DNA from: Candidatus Riflebacteria bacterium HGW-Riflebacteria-2
GTDB taxonomy: Bacteria; Muiribacteriota; Ozemobacteria; Ozemobacterales; Ozemobacteraceae
Length of the DNA stretch: 64,000 bases
Assembly (NCBI GenBank): GCA_002839435.1
Contig: PGYA01000009.1
Coordinates: 102,136 to 166,135 of the forward strand
Direction: 5' to 3'
The first letter of the stretch is position 1. The number at the start of each line of letters is the position of its first letter. The notes beneath the pieces were generated by a model, which was given only the letters and a program-made list of their open reading frames with translations, was not told the origin of the DNA and did no database searches. Positions 9,569-20,431 of this stretch are shown in pieces. The position numbers were made by a program, and so were the translations under genes.

Positions 9569-10510
9569 ATGAAAAAGTCTTTGAAAAAGATTGTGGACGG
9601 CATTCTCAGGTCAATCAATCAGGATCACAAAGAAGTTCAGCATTTCGACAGCAGCCCATTACCCGATAAGGATATTATATACGATCTGATCAGAGATATA
9701 TTTATAATCCTCTATCCTGGTTATTTCGGGCATTCTGAAATGTCCTTCGCTACGATTGATATGCGAATCGGTTATCGCGTTGCCAGAGTATTCGAAGAAC
9801 TCAAACCACAGGTGCACCGGGAACTGATTCATGGCTGTAAGCGAGGGCCCGAGCCATGTGGTCAGTGTGAGCATGCCGCCGATATGATTGTTCTGACTTT
9901 TCTCGAAAATATTCCTGCCTTGCGGGCATCTCTCGATCTGGATATCAAGGCGGCCTTTGTCAATGACCCGGCGGCGGTGAATTATGATGAAATCATTTTC
10001 AGCTATCCGGGGCTTGAGGCTGTAAGCGTCTACCGGGTTGCGCACTTTTTTTACACCAGTGGTCTGCGACTTATTCCCCGCATCATGACAGAGTGGGCAC
10101 ATTCCCGTACCGGTGTCGACATTCATCCGGGGGCTCAGATCGGCAAAAGCTTTTTTATTGATCACGGAACTGGCGTCGTAATTGGCGAAACGACGGTGAT
10201 TGGCGATAATGTGACTCTATACCAGGGGGTGACACTGGGAGCATTGAATTTCCCCAGAGATAAGAATGGCCAAGTTATCAGGAGAGCACGCCGGCATCCA
10301 ACAATTGGCGATTCTGTCGTCATTTACGCTGGTGCAACCATACTTGGAGGAGAAACGTTCATAGGTGAAAATTCGGTCATCGGCGGCAACGTCTGGCTGA
10401 CTGAATCAGTTCCGGCTGACAGCAGAGTGATTCTGGGAAATGCCGACCTGAAAATAAGTTCGCGAAAGCCGTTGCCCAAAGAAAATAGGACGGGCAAACA
10501 GGGACGGTAA
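9569..10510 (+). CDS. cysE: serine O-acetyltransferase
   Basis: Hexapeptide repeats GVDIHPGAQIGKSFFIDHGTGVVIGETTVIGDNVTLYQGVTLGA; start moved from 9512 to the ATG at 9569 after a G-rich RBS. Confidence 0.85.
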   Translation: MKKSLKKIVDGILRSINQDHKEVQHFDSSPLPDKDIIYDLIRDIFIILYPGYFGHSEMSFATIDMRIGYRVARVFEELKPQVHRELIHGCKRGPEPCGQCEHAADMIVLTFLENIPALRASLDLDIKAAFVNDPAAVNYDEIIFSYPGLEAVSVYRVAHFFYTSGLRLIPRIMTEWAHSRTGVDIHPGAQIGKSFFIDHGTGVVIGETTVIGDNVTLYQGVTLGALNFPRDKNGQVIRRARRHPTIGDSVVIYAGATILGGETFIGENSVIGGNVWLTESVPADSRVILGNADLKISSRKPLPKENRTGKQGR

Positions 10511-10593
10511 AAAATTGTCTTTTATTCCTAAACAAATGCCAGCCCTTTCCCGATTAGATAGCCTGAATTGTCTATCAGAAACGGGGACGCATT

Positions 10594-10920
10594 ATGAACG
10601 CTCGACCGCTATTTATCGGCAGCATACTGTTTGTCTGCCTGCTTGCGCTGACAGTAGCCGGCTGCCGTCAGGCGCCTTCCGAGAGTCCGAAATATTATCA
10701 GCGTGAACTTGAGCAGATGCAACGTGAGGAACTCAGGGCGAAGCAAGTAGAACAACCGGTAAAAGACTGGTATCCGTGGCGCGGTAAACCACCTTTTCGT
10801 CCGCAGCCAGGGGTTGCACAGCGCATAAGCATGCGTGAGAACGAGATCACGTGTGAAATTGATTATCTGAACGAAGTTGTTAGAGGTAAAAAGAAAGTTA
10901 AGGTAAGGTTTCGAGACTGA
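10594..10920 (+). CDS. putative lipoprotein
   Basis: Lipobox LLALTVAGC. Confidence 0.6.
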   Translation: MNARPLFIGSILFVCLLALTVAGCRQAPSESPKYYQRELEQMQREELRAKQVEQPVKDWYPWRGKPPFRPQPGVAQRISMRENEITCEIDYLNEVVRGKKKVKVRFRD

Positions 10921-10922
10921 AT

Positions 10923-13025
10923 ATGTTTATAAGTAAGGATAAAAGGGCATTCTGGCTGTTTCTGCTCTGGGTGCTCATTTTGCCTTTAATACATCATCCC
11001 GGCATGGCTCAGGATGATGATATGTTTCTTGTCGAAGACTCCGCCGATCCTCCAGCCGGTGAAGTCGCAAGTCCGACTGCAGAAGGCGAGACAGGAGAGC
11101 CTCTTCCTGATGAAGGTGGGCCGGTAGATGATACTGAAAATGCGGTTTTTGATGCTGCCGGCGAGGGTGTCGATGGGGGCGAAGGTGGCGCGGTTGTTGA
11201 TGCAGATGCTGGCGGCGAAGGCGAAGACCTGCACCCGGAACTGCCGGCTCTCAGCGCTGATCCGCAGGAGCTTCTGGCCAAAGTTAACGGCCCAGCCAGC
11301 GCCGGAAAGCATCAAGACGTTATTGCCGCTCTTCAGGAGCACGAGGATGCTGTGTCAGAGCTTCCCGAACTGCTTGTCATTTATATTGAAGCCCTGCTTA
11401 ATTCTGACAAAGCGGACTGGAACAGTATAAACCGTTTGGGTCGCCAGCTTGGCGGCAAAGATCCTGAGAACGGGCTGGCTTATTATGCTCAGGGAATGTA
11501 TCAGCAGAATGCCAGAAAACCCGATCTGGGAAAGGCGCTTACCTTCCTGGGTAAGGCCAAATCGGCTAAGAAACCTTATGCGGCCGCTTCCGCGGCATAT
11601 TATATGGTTCTCGCCAAAAAATATGGCTTGATTATTCTGGCTCTGGTTGCGCTGCCAATTGTGGTTGTCGTTAAGAAAATAAAGGCCAGAAAAGCTGCCG
11701 CAGCTTTGAATCTCGATGAATTGCCAGACCAGAAAGGCGCTGCCAAAGAAGGCGAAGCTGCTCCGGAAAAGGCTGACAAAAAAACTGAAGGTGAAGCCGA
11801 AAAACCGGCTGGCGACAAAAAAGCCGAGCCCAAAAAGAAGATAAAGGCTAAGGCCAAGCCTGCCGTAGAAAAAGCTGGCGATGCCGAAACACATGAAAAG
11901 ACGCCTGCAGCGGAAGAAAAAGCAGCAGAAGATGCTGAAAATGAAAAAAACCCGGAAAAGGCCAGGCCCGTTTCTCAGCCGCCTGCACCGGCTGTGTCAG
12001 CCCCGCCTGCTCAGCCACAGACTGCGCAGGAGGCTCCAGCCATTACTGCTCCGCCATCAGCAGCATCTTATCAGACAATTACCGCCAAGCACCAGGCCGA
12101 AATTGAGCAGTTGCGCGAGCTGATCCGGCCAGGCCGGCGCTCGCCGGTGCAGGCCGACCCCGAACTTGATTCACTCTGGAGTGAGCTGAGCCGTAAGGCA
12201 ATACAGGGCAAGATTGCACCGCAATTTCGGCGGGAAGAGCCGATGCCCGGTAACTACCGGGCGAATGCCCGTCCGGCGGCAACAGCTTCTTCGTCCTCAT
12301 ATCCTGAGCCGATGGCACCTGATATCGATTACAACGTCAGTATGGATCTATCGGAAGAGTCACTCAAGGATGACCTGACGGTAAAACTCAAGATGATGGC
12401 GATTACCGACTCTGAACTGCGTGATATGTTTGCGCAGAAAAATCCGAAGCATATTCCGCATTTGATAGAATATGTTCTTACGAAACCCGAACCGGTTCGT
12501 CTGGCTTTTGTTGCCAGAGAACTGGGCAATTACGACGATCCGGCTGTCATCGATGTTCTGGCCGGGTTGTTGTATAACGAAGATCAGAGGGTTGCTCTGG
12601 CAGCGATCCAGGGTCTCGAACAGACAAAAAAGGTTGCCGCTATTCAGTATCTTTGCCCATTTTTGCGTTCAGAAATTCCTTTGCTGGCGCAGGCGTCGCG
12701 CACGGCTCTCAATAATTTCGGGCCGGTTAAAATCATGCAGGCTTTCCATAATCTGCCGCAGAATAGTGATGAACGTATCAGGTCAGCTGGCGTTTTTGTG
12801 CTTTCGCGCATGAAAGGCGCTCAGGTTGAAGAACTTCTCAAGCAGCTGCTCAATGATGATTCGCTTGACGTCAGATGTGATGCGATTCTTGCCATGTCTT
12901 TTCAGAAAAATCCGGTTTATCTCGATGCCCTGCGCGAGTTTTTCAGAATTGCCGCCGACAGAGACAAAGCTCTGGCACGCAAGGCTATCGTATATCTGCA
13001 AGGCTTTGTCACTCGCAGGAAATAG
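10923..13025 (+). CDS. HEAT-repeat protein with acidic and Ala/Lys/Glu/Pro-rich linker
   Basis: 700 aa; signal peptide, TM, low-complexity KAEKPAGDKKAEPKKKIKAKAKPAVEKA region, C-terminal HEAT-like repeats. Confidence 0.7.
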   Translation: MFISKDKRAFWLFLLWVLILPLIHHPGMAQDDDMFLVEDSADPPAGEVASPTAEGETGEPLPDEGGPVDDTENAVFDAAGEGVDGGEGGAVVDADAGGEGEDLHPELPALSADPQELLAKVNGPASAGKHQDVIAALQEHEDAVSELPELLVIYIEALLNSDKADWNSINRLGRQLGGKDPENGLAYYAQGMYQQNARKPDLGKALTFLGKAKSAKKPYAAASAAYYMVLAKKYGLIILALVALPIVVVVKKIKARKAAAALNLDELPDQKGAAKEGEAAPEKADKKTEGEAEKPAGDKKAEPKKKIKAKAKPAVEKAGDAETHEKTPAAEEKAAEDAENEKNPEKARPVSQPPAPAVSAPPAQPQTAQEAPAITAPPSAASYQTITAKHQAEIEQLRELIRPGRRSPVQADPELDSLWSELSRKAIQGKIAPQFRREEPMPGNYRANARPAATASSSSYPEPMAPDIDYNVSMDLSEESLKDDLTVKLKMMAITDSELRDMFAQKNPKHIPHLIEYVLTKPEPVRLAFVARELGNYDDPAVIDVLAGLLYNEDQRVALAAIQGLEQTKKVAAIQYLCPFLRSEIPLLAQASRTALNNFGPVKIMQAFHNLPQNSDERIRSAGVFVLSRMKGAQVEELLKQLLNDDSLDVRCDAILAMSFQKNPVYLDALREFFRIAADRDKALARKAIVYLQGFVTRRK

Positions 13026-13028
13026 ACC

Positions 13029-16000
13029 TTAGATGCGGTTTTGAATGCAGATGATGGTTATGTCATCGCGCCATGGCACGCTCATAGCGACGGCTTCGAG
13101 ACGTCTCAGAATTTCTTCGGCGGGGTTGCGCTGATCTGCTTTCAGGCTTTCGCCAACGATTTCAAGAAATTTTTCCTGGCCAAGTTTTTCGCCATTCTGA
13201 TCGAGCAGATTGATTGCGCCGTCAGAATAAAGTATGGTCGTGCGCTTGTCGAGGCTGATGACGTTTTTTCCGAACTTACTGTCTGTGCTTATTCCGAGGG
13301 GGGACGATGGCATACTGACAAATGTCTTTTCGTCAGATTTCATCGAAAAGCTTATCGGATAAGACTGCCCGGCGTTTGAGCACAGCATCTGGTCGTTGGT
13401 AGAATCGATCATGCCGATCAGGCAGGTCGTCATATGCCCTTTCTTATAGTAGGGCATGAAAATCTCGTTGAGCTTTTTAAGTATGGTATCGGGTTCGAAC
13501 GGAAAGCTGGGTGCCAGCAGGGTGAAAGATGTTTTAAGCATGGCGGTAAGATAGGCCGCTGAAATATCGTTGCCAGAGACTTCAGCCAGCACGATCGCGT
13601 AAGCCCCCTGTTTGAGCGGGAAATAATCGAAAAAATCGCTGAGAATAATTCTTGAATTTGAGTTGGCAGTTGTAATCAGGTAACTGCCGCAACGAAATTC
13701 CAATTCGGGGTAAAGCTGCTTACGTATCTTTTCTGATATGGTGAGTTTTTTCAGAATTTCTGCAGATTCATTGAATGCACTTGCAAGTACACCGAATTCG
13801 TTATTTGATCTGACTGGTATGCGGTGTTCATAGTTTCTTCTGGCCAAAGCTTTTACGCCGATCATGATGTCGTTGATTGGTAGTATCAGGAGGCGGGTGA
13901 GTAATCTTGCCAATGCCAGACCCATAACCAGGAGAACAGAGAAGATTATGACTATGATATTCAGACGTTTGTGATAAAGCTCGTTGAGTTTGTCGAGAGG
14001 CGATATTTTGATGAGCAGATAATGTTTGAGATAGGACCCGCGCAGAACGCTGACCAGGCTTTCGCGGCCGTCAATTTTCATCTGCTGGCTGAACGTTTTG
14101 AAATCATTGTCACTGCGTCTGATAATTGCTTCAAAATTCTTGAATTCGAGTGTTGATGGAAAATTAGCGGCGTACTGGTGGGTTGAAACTGCTCTAATGT
14201 CTTCTTCTGGAAAGATTCGGTTCAGAATTTCCCGGCGGTCACGTAGATCACCGAAAAGGCTTTCAAAATACTGCCGCTGGAAATTTACCAGATCTACCAG
14301 CATGGCAAAAGCATACCATGCTTCACCATCTGGGCCGGGGAGGATATCGAGATAACAAAGAAAAATTTCTGACAGGCCCTGGATGTTGGTGAATTTCCCG
14401 ATGTTGGTGCGGGCGGACTGAAAGAGAGACTGCGTGTTTGATTCGATAATGGTATCGACAACCAGGCTCGAACTGCTTCGCTTCAGCGGTTGGATAATAT
14501 CGTGCGACTGGTTGTAGTAGTCCATGGCAGCCAGAGCCGTGCTGGTGAGCAGCTTGACAAAGGTGTTGTGTCCTTTGCCTTTTTCTGGTTCCTCGGGCAG
14601 TCCTTCTTTGGTGCCATTGCTGAACAGAGCTTTGACGTGCCGCTCTGATATCGCGGCCTGACGGTATTTCCAGCTGTCGAAAATTTTCTGGCGCTGTTGG
14701 TTGGTCTGCTTGAAATGCCTGCGCACTTCTGCGGTCATGAGATCGTTTGAGTATATCAATTCAGAGTTGGAAGAGACCATGTGGATGCTGTCTGCTTCGA
14801 AAGAGTCATACTTTGTTTTGAGCATGGCGCATAAGCTGTTCTTGTCAGCAATTTCGCCTTTCAGGCTTTCGGTAAAATCGCGAAAATCGAGCAGTTTTGA
14901 CGTGATAAATCTCGAGAATCCAGCATCTATATCAGCAAGTCGACGATAATTTGACTGTTTTTCGCCTGAAATCATCGAGTGTTTGAGTTCTCTGAGATAC
15001 TGAACAATGAGAAAGCTTGCCCCTGCTATCGGCAGGGCATAACAGAGCGCAAACAACCCGATCAGGCGCTGTCGCATGTTGTGGCGCAAACGAATCTGCT
15101 GCACAACTATGCGATAAGTGAGTCTTATGAAAAGCAAGCTGAATAGCAGAAATAGAGGGATGAGAATAGACAATAGCGTACGCGGGTGCTCCGGTTCATT
15201 GTAGGCGCCGACCAGGAGTGTGCCGGGATTCAGGCGCTTGATCGAAATGAGCTTGCCGGCCAGAGAAAATGAGCTGGTCGGATATTGCAGGTAATAATCT
15301 ACCAGCCTTTCCTGATCGAGATCGGCCAGTATCTTTGGCAGATTAGTCTTATGTTCGCCAATATAGCCAAAATGCGCCGGATCGACATCGTTGACAGTTG
15401 TGTCGAGAATACTTTCAATATCCATTTTGTTGTAATGAATGAATACGAGAATACCTGCCACAGAACGACTTCGAATGGCACGGTCGAAATCAAAGTAGCA
15501 CAACGAGTAGCGATCAGGGTTGCCAAGTTCAATGACGCGATCGCGCTGCTCTCTGGCACGGGTTATCATCAGATCGGGTGCAGGGAACAGCTTCCCGGCA
15601 AGACTGAGCTGATCTGGAGAGACACTGTTGCTTTCATATCCAGCATTGACAAGCTTGAAGAACACTTCGTGTTCTTCGCGGGCTCCGCTTATCGGAAAAA
15701 CAGTGCCTTCTCCGTTGAAGAGGTATATTTCCATCATTTGTTTCGGCCACTGGCGGTCGAAATCTCTGATTATTTTTTCGAGTATTTCATGACTGGGGGA
15801 GAGGCCTTTGAGCTGGCGAAAAAGCCCGTTCAGGCGAGGCTGAAAGAATCTGGTCGGTGAACTGTCGTAAGCAAAATTGTCGAGGCGTTGTTCTATGTTA
15901 TCTATAATTACCGCACTGCTGCGCGTAATTCTGTCGTCGAGAAAAAGTTTGGTTCCGGTCCACAGGATGGCGGCGGGGATACCCCATGTAAGAGCGACAA

Positions 16001-16043
16001 TGAGGAGCCAGCGCAATATTGAATTTTTCTGCTGACTGCTCAT
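13029..16043 (-). CDS. membrane SpoIIE/RsbU-type PP2C phosphatase with HAMP domain
   Basis: TM segments; HAMP-like ILPINDIMIGVKALARRNYEHRIPVRSNNEFGVLASAFN; C-terminal AEVSGNDISAAYLTAML, SNAGQSYPI, LYSDGAINL, WRDDITII. Confidence 0.8.
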   Translation of the reverse strand: MSSQQKNSILRWLLIVALTWGIPAAILWTGTKLFLDDRITRSSAVIIDNIEQRLDNFAYDSSPTRFFQPRLNGLFRQLKGLSPSHEILEKIIRDFDRQWPKQMMEIYLFNGEGTVFPISGAREEHEVFFKLVNAGYESNSVSPDQLSLAGKLFPAPDLMITRAREQRDRVIELGNPDRYSLCYFDFDRAIRSRSVAGILVFIHYNKMDIESILDTTVNDVDPAHFGYIGEHKTNLPKILADLDQERLVDYYLQYPTSSFSLAGKLISIKRLNPGTLLVGAYNEPEHPRTLLSILIPLFLLFSLLFIRLTYRIVVQQIRLRHNMRQRLIGLFALCYALPIAGASFLIVQYLRELKHSMISGEKQSNYRRLADIDAGFSRFITSKLLDFRDFTESLKGEIADKNSLCAMLKTKYDSFEADSIHMVSSNSELIYSNDLMTAEVRRHFKQTNQQRQKIFDSWKYRQAAISERHVKALFSNGTKEGLPEEPEKGKGHNTFVKLLTSTALAAMDYYNQSHDIIQPLKRSSSSLVVDTIIESNTQSLFQSARTNIGKFTNIQGLSEIFLCYLDILPGPDGEAWYAFAMLVDLVNFQRQYFESLFGDLRDRREILNRIFPEEDIRAVSTHQYAANFPSTLEFKNFEAIIRRSDNDFKTFSQQMKIDGRESLVSVLRGSYLKHYLLIKISPLDKLNELYHKRLNIIVIIFSVLLVMGLALARLLTRLLILPINDIMIGVKALARRNYEHRIPVRSNNEFGVLASAFNESAEILKKLTISEKIRKQLYPELEFRCGSYLITTANSNSRIILSDFFDYFPLKQGAYAIVLAEVSGNDISAAYLTAMLKTSFTLLAPSFPFEPDTILKKLNEIFMPYYKKGHMTTCLIGMIDSTNDQMLCSNAGQSYPISFSMKSDEKTFVSMPSSPLGISTDSKFGKNVISLDKRTTILYSDGAINLLDQNGEKLGQEKFLEIVGESLKADQRNPAEEILRRLEAVAMSVPWRDDITIICIQNRI

Positions 16044-18931
16044 GGGTTTCCCTGCCTTTCTGAAACATAAGCTGTGATAAGACTGGCGGTTTCCTTGAAT
16101 TCCTTGCCACAGTTGGCTTCTGCCTCTTTCTGCAAGGTCGTTCGGATCGACTTTCCTTCACTTTGTCTTAAAGCCAGCGCTGGCATCATGGTTTGCAGCC
16201 TGCTCTGGCAGTTTTCTGCAAAAACTGGTGAGAGAGCAATAATCAGCGAGTTGTCAGAAATATCGGCTTCTTGTTTGCCATAGTTGTAAAACTCGGAACT
16301 GCCAATCTCACATGGTGGCAGATCGATAACCTCGATGCTTCTTTGCTTGAGGTCGCCAATCGCGAGCTTTATGGCTCCGCAGCCACTGTAACTGATTTTT
16401 TTCTCCTGCATGTCGAGGATCATCAAAAAAAAGTCGCCGGTTAGCCTTCGCCGCAGGTTGATTCTGAAATACTCCTCAAGATCCTTGAGAATCTGGAAGG
16501 GTGAGCGCAGGTTGAGTTCTTCTGAAATAAGCCTGACAGCCATCCTTGTCATGGAAAGGGTCAGCGATGCTTCTATGCCTGACAGATCTGTGCGCATCAG
16601 GAAAGCGATGCCGAGATTTTCTTCGAGTTTTGCGAAGTGATAAATTTCTTTTTCATCAGTATTTTTGCTGATCTGAAAGCCATCCAGGATTAATTTCCCG
16701 AGAACCATTGGTTCTGGAGGTAGAAGATGACGTTTTATCGAGCGCCCCTCGTTAAATTCTCTTACCTTGAGTATCAGGTCGGTCAGGCCTGTCGAAATGC
16801 TTTCGAGTTCGTTGGATTCAGAGAATGCCATTTCTTCGGATTTCAGCGGTTCCCTTCTCTGAAGGGCGGTCGCATTGGCTGCCAGCATTGAAATCGGCTG
16901 AATCAAAGTGTCGGTAAGTATCAGGCCGAGAAATGTTATGAAAATAAGTGCCAGAAGTGAGCCCAGAACAAAAATGCCCGAGAGTCTGCCGGCTTCGTTG
17001 CGGATCGGCTCAAATGGCATAATCAGAAAGAGGTTGTAGTTCCGCAGGTTGTGCCCGGGAATAGCCGCTACCAGCACTTCAACATCTTCTATTCTTCCTT
17101 GTTTGAATGAACTGACCTGTGTCTGGTTGATCAGATCCTGGAGTTTCCACAGCGGTAGTTCAGTTGTCAGCGAATATCTTGGGTAGTAGGCGTTGCGGTC
17201 GGCATGCCTTTTGGGGAACGCGGCAAGGGTGAAGCCGGTTGAGGCAGATAGTTTGCTTGCCGACACAGCCAGATAGCTGAGCTGCATTTTGCGCGGCTCA
17301 TGTACTATAAACAGACAGCCGGAAGCTGTGTCGTTTTCATCGACGGTGAGTTCAAGAAATGTCAGAGTTTCGTCGCCGTCGAATGTGATATTTTGCAGCG
17401 CTGAGCGGTTGGCAAGCAGCCCCTCAACCGGCTTTGCGGTGATTGAAGTCATGCCAAGCGGGTCTTCAGTATATTTGTAGGCCGTGCTACGTGAAGAATT
17501 GAAGGTTTTGATCAGTTGCGAAGATACTCCGCTGATAAGATTTGCGTATTTGCTTTCGATTGTATTGGCGTTACCGGAAGAGAAGGAGTCAGGCGCCTTG
17601 AACAGAAAATTTCCGGCAGCGTCGGAGTAACTGGCAAACGCGATGTTATCATCGGCCTGAGCAATTGCAAGCGGTTCGAGAATCTTTTCCGTAGGCTGCT
17701 GCGGGTTTTTGAGCAGTTGGTTGAGGTGTCGATACTGACGTATAAGATCGCCATATGAGGAAGTGAAGTTCCTGTCGACTTTTTCCAGGATCTCAACCGC
17801 TCGCTGCTTGTAGTCGCCGACTAGAGAATTCTGCTTCTCATACTGGTAAGCCAGCGTGCCGGTGAAGAGTATAAGTATGCCTGCGAGGGCGGTAAAACCA
17901 AAGATGAGCGAAAACTGAAGCCCGGCAGAAAGGTCGAGACGAACGAGGAATACTGTTTTCCAGATCATGAACAGCAGAAAAACTGGAATTGTTATTCTCA
18001 GAAGATCAAAGTAAAAATTCAGGAACGGAGGTGGCGGACTAACATGGCGCGAACCTATAAGTCTTATGCCTTCGGGGGTATCGCTGATTGCGACAAGTTC
18101 GTCTTTGATGCGAAAGCCCGATTTCAGTCCCTCGGTGGCCAGGAGATTCTTCGCTTCTTTGCGGATTGTGCGTTTGTCGGTAGCGCTGTTAAAATCAGGA
18201 TTGTTGAGATCGATCCAGGCAAAAACATAGTTCTTGCCGGCGAACTGGCCGATTTTTTGGATGGCATTTTCTGCCAGCTGATATCTTAAGATTTCATCAG
18301 TAAACATCCAGGCTAACAGATGTCCTTCGCCCATGTTGCCGGGCAGGCGAAATTCGAACCATGCACCATATCTTCGCATACCGAGGCCTTGAAAGCTCAC
18401 CAGTGTGTCGGGGCTTCGCGCCAAACTGTGCACCGTCGCTTGATTGCCCGAAAAAGTTGCCGCAATATTCTGTTCGCGACGGGTCAGAGAGCTATGTGGT
18501 TCTTTGCGCAGGCGCAACAGAATCTGCATGTAATCTTCAGACATCTTGCGCTTTTCGCTTTCTTGATCTGGCCAGGACAGGCGAACTCCGTTGGAATCAA
18601 AAAGGAACAATTCAAGAATATTTTTGGCGGCAGGCCTGGCAATATCTTGCGTCGATGAGGCCCAGCGGAATGAGTCACAAACTCGTCTCAGGGTTTCCTG
18701 GTAGTAGGTCTCATGGTTGGCAAGACGTGCCATGTGCGCTGTCATTTCGGCCATTTCGTCAAGGTCCTGCTGTTCGGCGTCATGGGCCAGGTTGTTTTGC
18801 ACCATGTTCAATATCAGACCAATTGTCAGTGCAGGCAGAAGCACGAGAAGACAGAAAAAGACAAGGCTTCGGGCCGGATTATACCAGCGCGATAAAACAT
18901 TGGGAGTTTGCTGCCCTGTTGCTTTTTGCAT
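16040..18931 (-). CDS. membrane SpoIIE-like protein, probably catalytically degenerate paralogue of the downstream gene
   Basis: 963 aa; overlaps its neighbour by 4 nt; same layout; C-terminal RTDLSGIEASLTLSMTRM and YSGCGAIKLAIG, but no clear DG or DDxT motifs. Confidence 0.65.
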   Translation of the reverse strand: MQKATGQQTPNVLSRWYNPARSLVFFCLLVLLPALTIGLILNMVQNNLAHDAEQQDLDEMAEMTAHMARLANHETYYQETLRRVCDSFRWASSTQDIARPAAKNILELFLFDSNGVRLSWPDQESEKRKMSEDYMQILLRLRKEPHSSLTRREQNIAATFSGNQATVHSLARSPDTLVSFQGLGMRRYGAWFEFRLPGNMGEGHLLAWMFTDEILRYQLAENAIQKIGQFAGKNYVFAWIDLNNPDFNSATDKRTIRKEAKNLLATEGLKSGFRIKDELVAISDTPEGIRLIGSRHVSPPPPFLNFYFDLLRITIPVFLLFMIWKTVFLVRLDLSAGLQFSLIFGFTALAGILILFTGTLAYQYEKQNSLVGDYKQRAVEILEKVDRNFTSSYGDLIRQYRHLNQLLKNPQQPTEKILEPLAIAQADDNIAFASYSDAAGNFLFKAPDSFSSGNANTIESKYANLISGVSSQLIKTFNSSRSTAYKYTEDPLGMTSITAKPVEGLLANRSALQNITFDGDETLTFLELTVDENDTASGCLFIVHEPRKMQLSYLAVSASKLSASTGFTLAAFPKRHADRNAYYPRYSLTTELPLWKLQDLINQTQVSSFKQGRIEDVEVLVAAIPGHNLRNYNLFLIMPFEPIRNEAGRLSGIFVLGSLLALIFITFLGLILTDTLIQPISMLAANATALQRREPLKSEEMAFSESNELESISTGLTDLILKVREFNEGRSIKRHLLPPEPMVLGKLILDGFQISKNTDEKEIYHFAKLEENLGIAFLMRTDLSGIEASLTLSMTRMAVRLISEELNLRSPFQILKDLEEYFRINLRRRLTGDFFLMILDMQEKKISYSGCGAIKLAIGDLKQRSIEVIDLPPCEIGSSEFYNYGKQEADISDNSLIIALSPVFAENCQSRLQTMMPALALRQSEGKSIRTTLQKEAEANCGKEFKETASLITAYVSERQGNP

Positions 18932-18980
18932 ATTGGTAGTCTAATTCAGAGCGCGAATAGTTTCAACCATTACAAAAAGT

Positions 18981-19008
18981 AAAAAGCCCGTTTATACAAC
19001 GGGCTTTT
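18981..19008 (-). terminator. terminator hairpin between convergent or adjacent units
   Basis: AAAAAGCCCGTTTATACAACGGGCTTTT. Confidence 0.75.
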
Positions 19009-19041
19009 GTTGCAGATATTCTGATGGTTGGCAGCAGAGTT

Positions 19042-20277
19042 TTATCGTTCGCTGGCCTTTGCCTGTTCGACCTGCTTTCGGGCTATGGCAAGTTTTTCTA
19101 TGGCCGCGTTAACTTCTGTCTGGCTGGCTGTACCGGCCTGAGCAATCTTTATGTATGCTTCGTATGACTTCTGATAGTTTGCCATTGCCTGTTGCAGACT
19201 GACAGCTGGCACATTGCTGGTTGTTGTGACTGGTCTGGGTGCTCTGCTGTTAGGCGCGTAGGCGCCGCTGGAAGATGAAGAAGAAGAGGTTGAAGACGAC
19301 GAAGAGGGTGTCGTTCGAGCGGGAGAGGCGGTGACAGCACCCGGAGCCGATGCTCCTGAATTTTCATTTTTATTGTATTTCTGGTTGTAGATTTTATTGG
19401 CTGCGACATAGTCTTCCTGGAGTTTGACCAGTTCGGTCATGCGCATACTGAGTTTATTGGTGCCCTCTTCGGCGAGTTCACCTATGGATTCAATTGAATT
19501 GCCGGAATTCTGTATCTTGTTAACCGTATTGCCCATATTCAGAATTGCATTCAGATCCCCGCCGATGATGCCTTTGATCTCGTTCTGTATACCGAGCAGA
19601 TCCTGCATCGATTCTTTTGCGGCAAAATAAAAGCCAGAAGCTTCAAATGCGATCTGGGCACATTTTAGCGGATACTGCCCTTCAATTTTGCCAAGTTTGT
19701 ATTCATCGCTGAGTCTGCCCCACTTAAAAAGATTGATCGGATTCTCTTTTACTGTGTCAAAAACGCGGTTCCAGCCGTTGGCGCCGGCCAGGCTCATCAA
19801 TCGGTTCTCTGAAAAGGTTTTAACAATGATTTTCTTTTTCGCGGTCTGGATCGTCTGAGTCTGGTCGGCCAGCTCAGAGAAATAGGTCATGCTTGGCTTG
19901 GCTTTTTTATACATGGCTTCGGCCTTGGGAGCGAGATTTTTGAATTCGCTGACCACCTGGCTGATAGACCTGGCAATTTCGAGCAGTTGCGGAAAATTGC
20001 TTTTGAGGTTTTTGTTTCTGATAGACTGGTATACTTTTACCAGGCTGCAGGCGCCTTCTGCGAAACGCTGAATCGACTTGCGCTCGCGGTACAGGGTTTT
20101 GACTTCAGCGGTGATGGCTTTCGAATGCTGCCTGATATTGGCCTGTTCAGATACCCACAGCTTGATATCAGAAAATACACCCGCCTGTACATTTTGACTG
20201 GCAAAAAGTATCAAGAACAGCAGCAGACCACATAAGGTCTTTATCTGAAGATTTCTAAACATAAAACCCTCCCGCAA
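19042..20277 (-). CDS. hypothetical secreted protein with Ser-rich linker
   Basis: Signal peptide LCGLLLFLILFASQNVQAG; coiled helical body; PSSSSSTSSSSSSSG tract. Confidence 0.6.
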   Translation of the reverse strand: MREGFMFRNLQIKTLCGLLLFLILFASQNVQAGVFSDIKLWVSEQANIRQHSKAITAEVKTLYRERKSIQRFAEGACSLVKVYQSIRNKNLKSNFPQLLEIARSISQVVSEFKNLAPKAEAMYKKAKPSMTYFSELADQTQTIQTAKKKIIVKTFSENRLMSLAGANGWNRVFDTVKENPINLFKWGRLSDEYKLGKIEGQYPLKCAQIAFEASGFYFAAKESMQDLLGIQNEIKGIIGGDLNAILNMGNTVNKIQNSGNSIESIGELAEEGTNKLSMRMTELVKLQEDYVAANKIYNQKYNKNENSGASAPGAVTASPARTTPSSSSSTSSSSSSSGAYAPNSRAPRPVTTTSNVPAVSLQQAMANYQKSYEAYIKIAQAGTASQTEVNAAIEKLAIARKQVEQAKASER

Positions 20278-20431
20278 CGCGATTAAAACCGTACTTTAGA
20301 TTGTAAGAATCATAGTGCCTGGTGTCAAGGAGTGTTGGCTAAATAAATATATACATGTACAACATCGTCTGAGAAGTCCCAGAGAAGATATTTATTTGAT
20401 ACAATAAATATAGAGTGACGGGGAAAAATCA

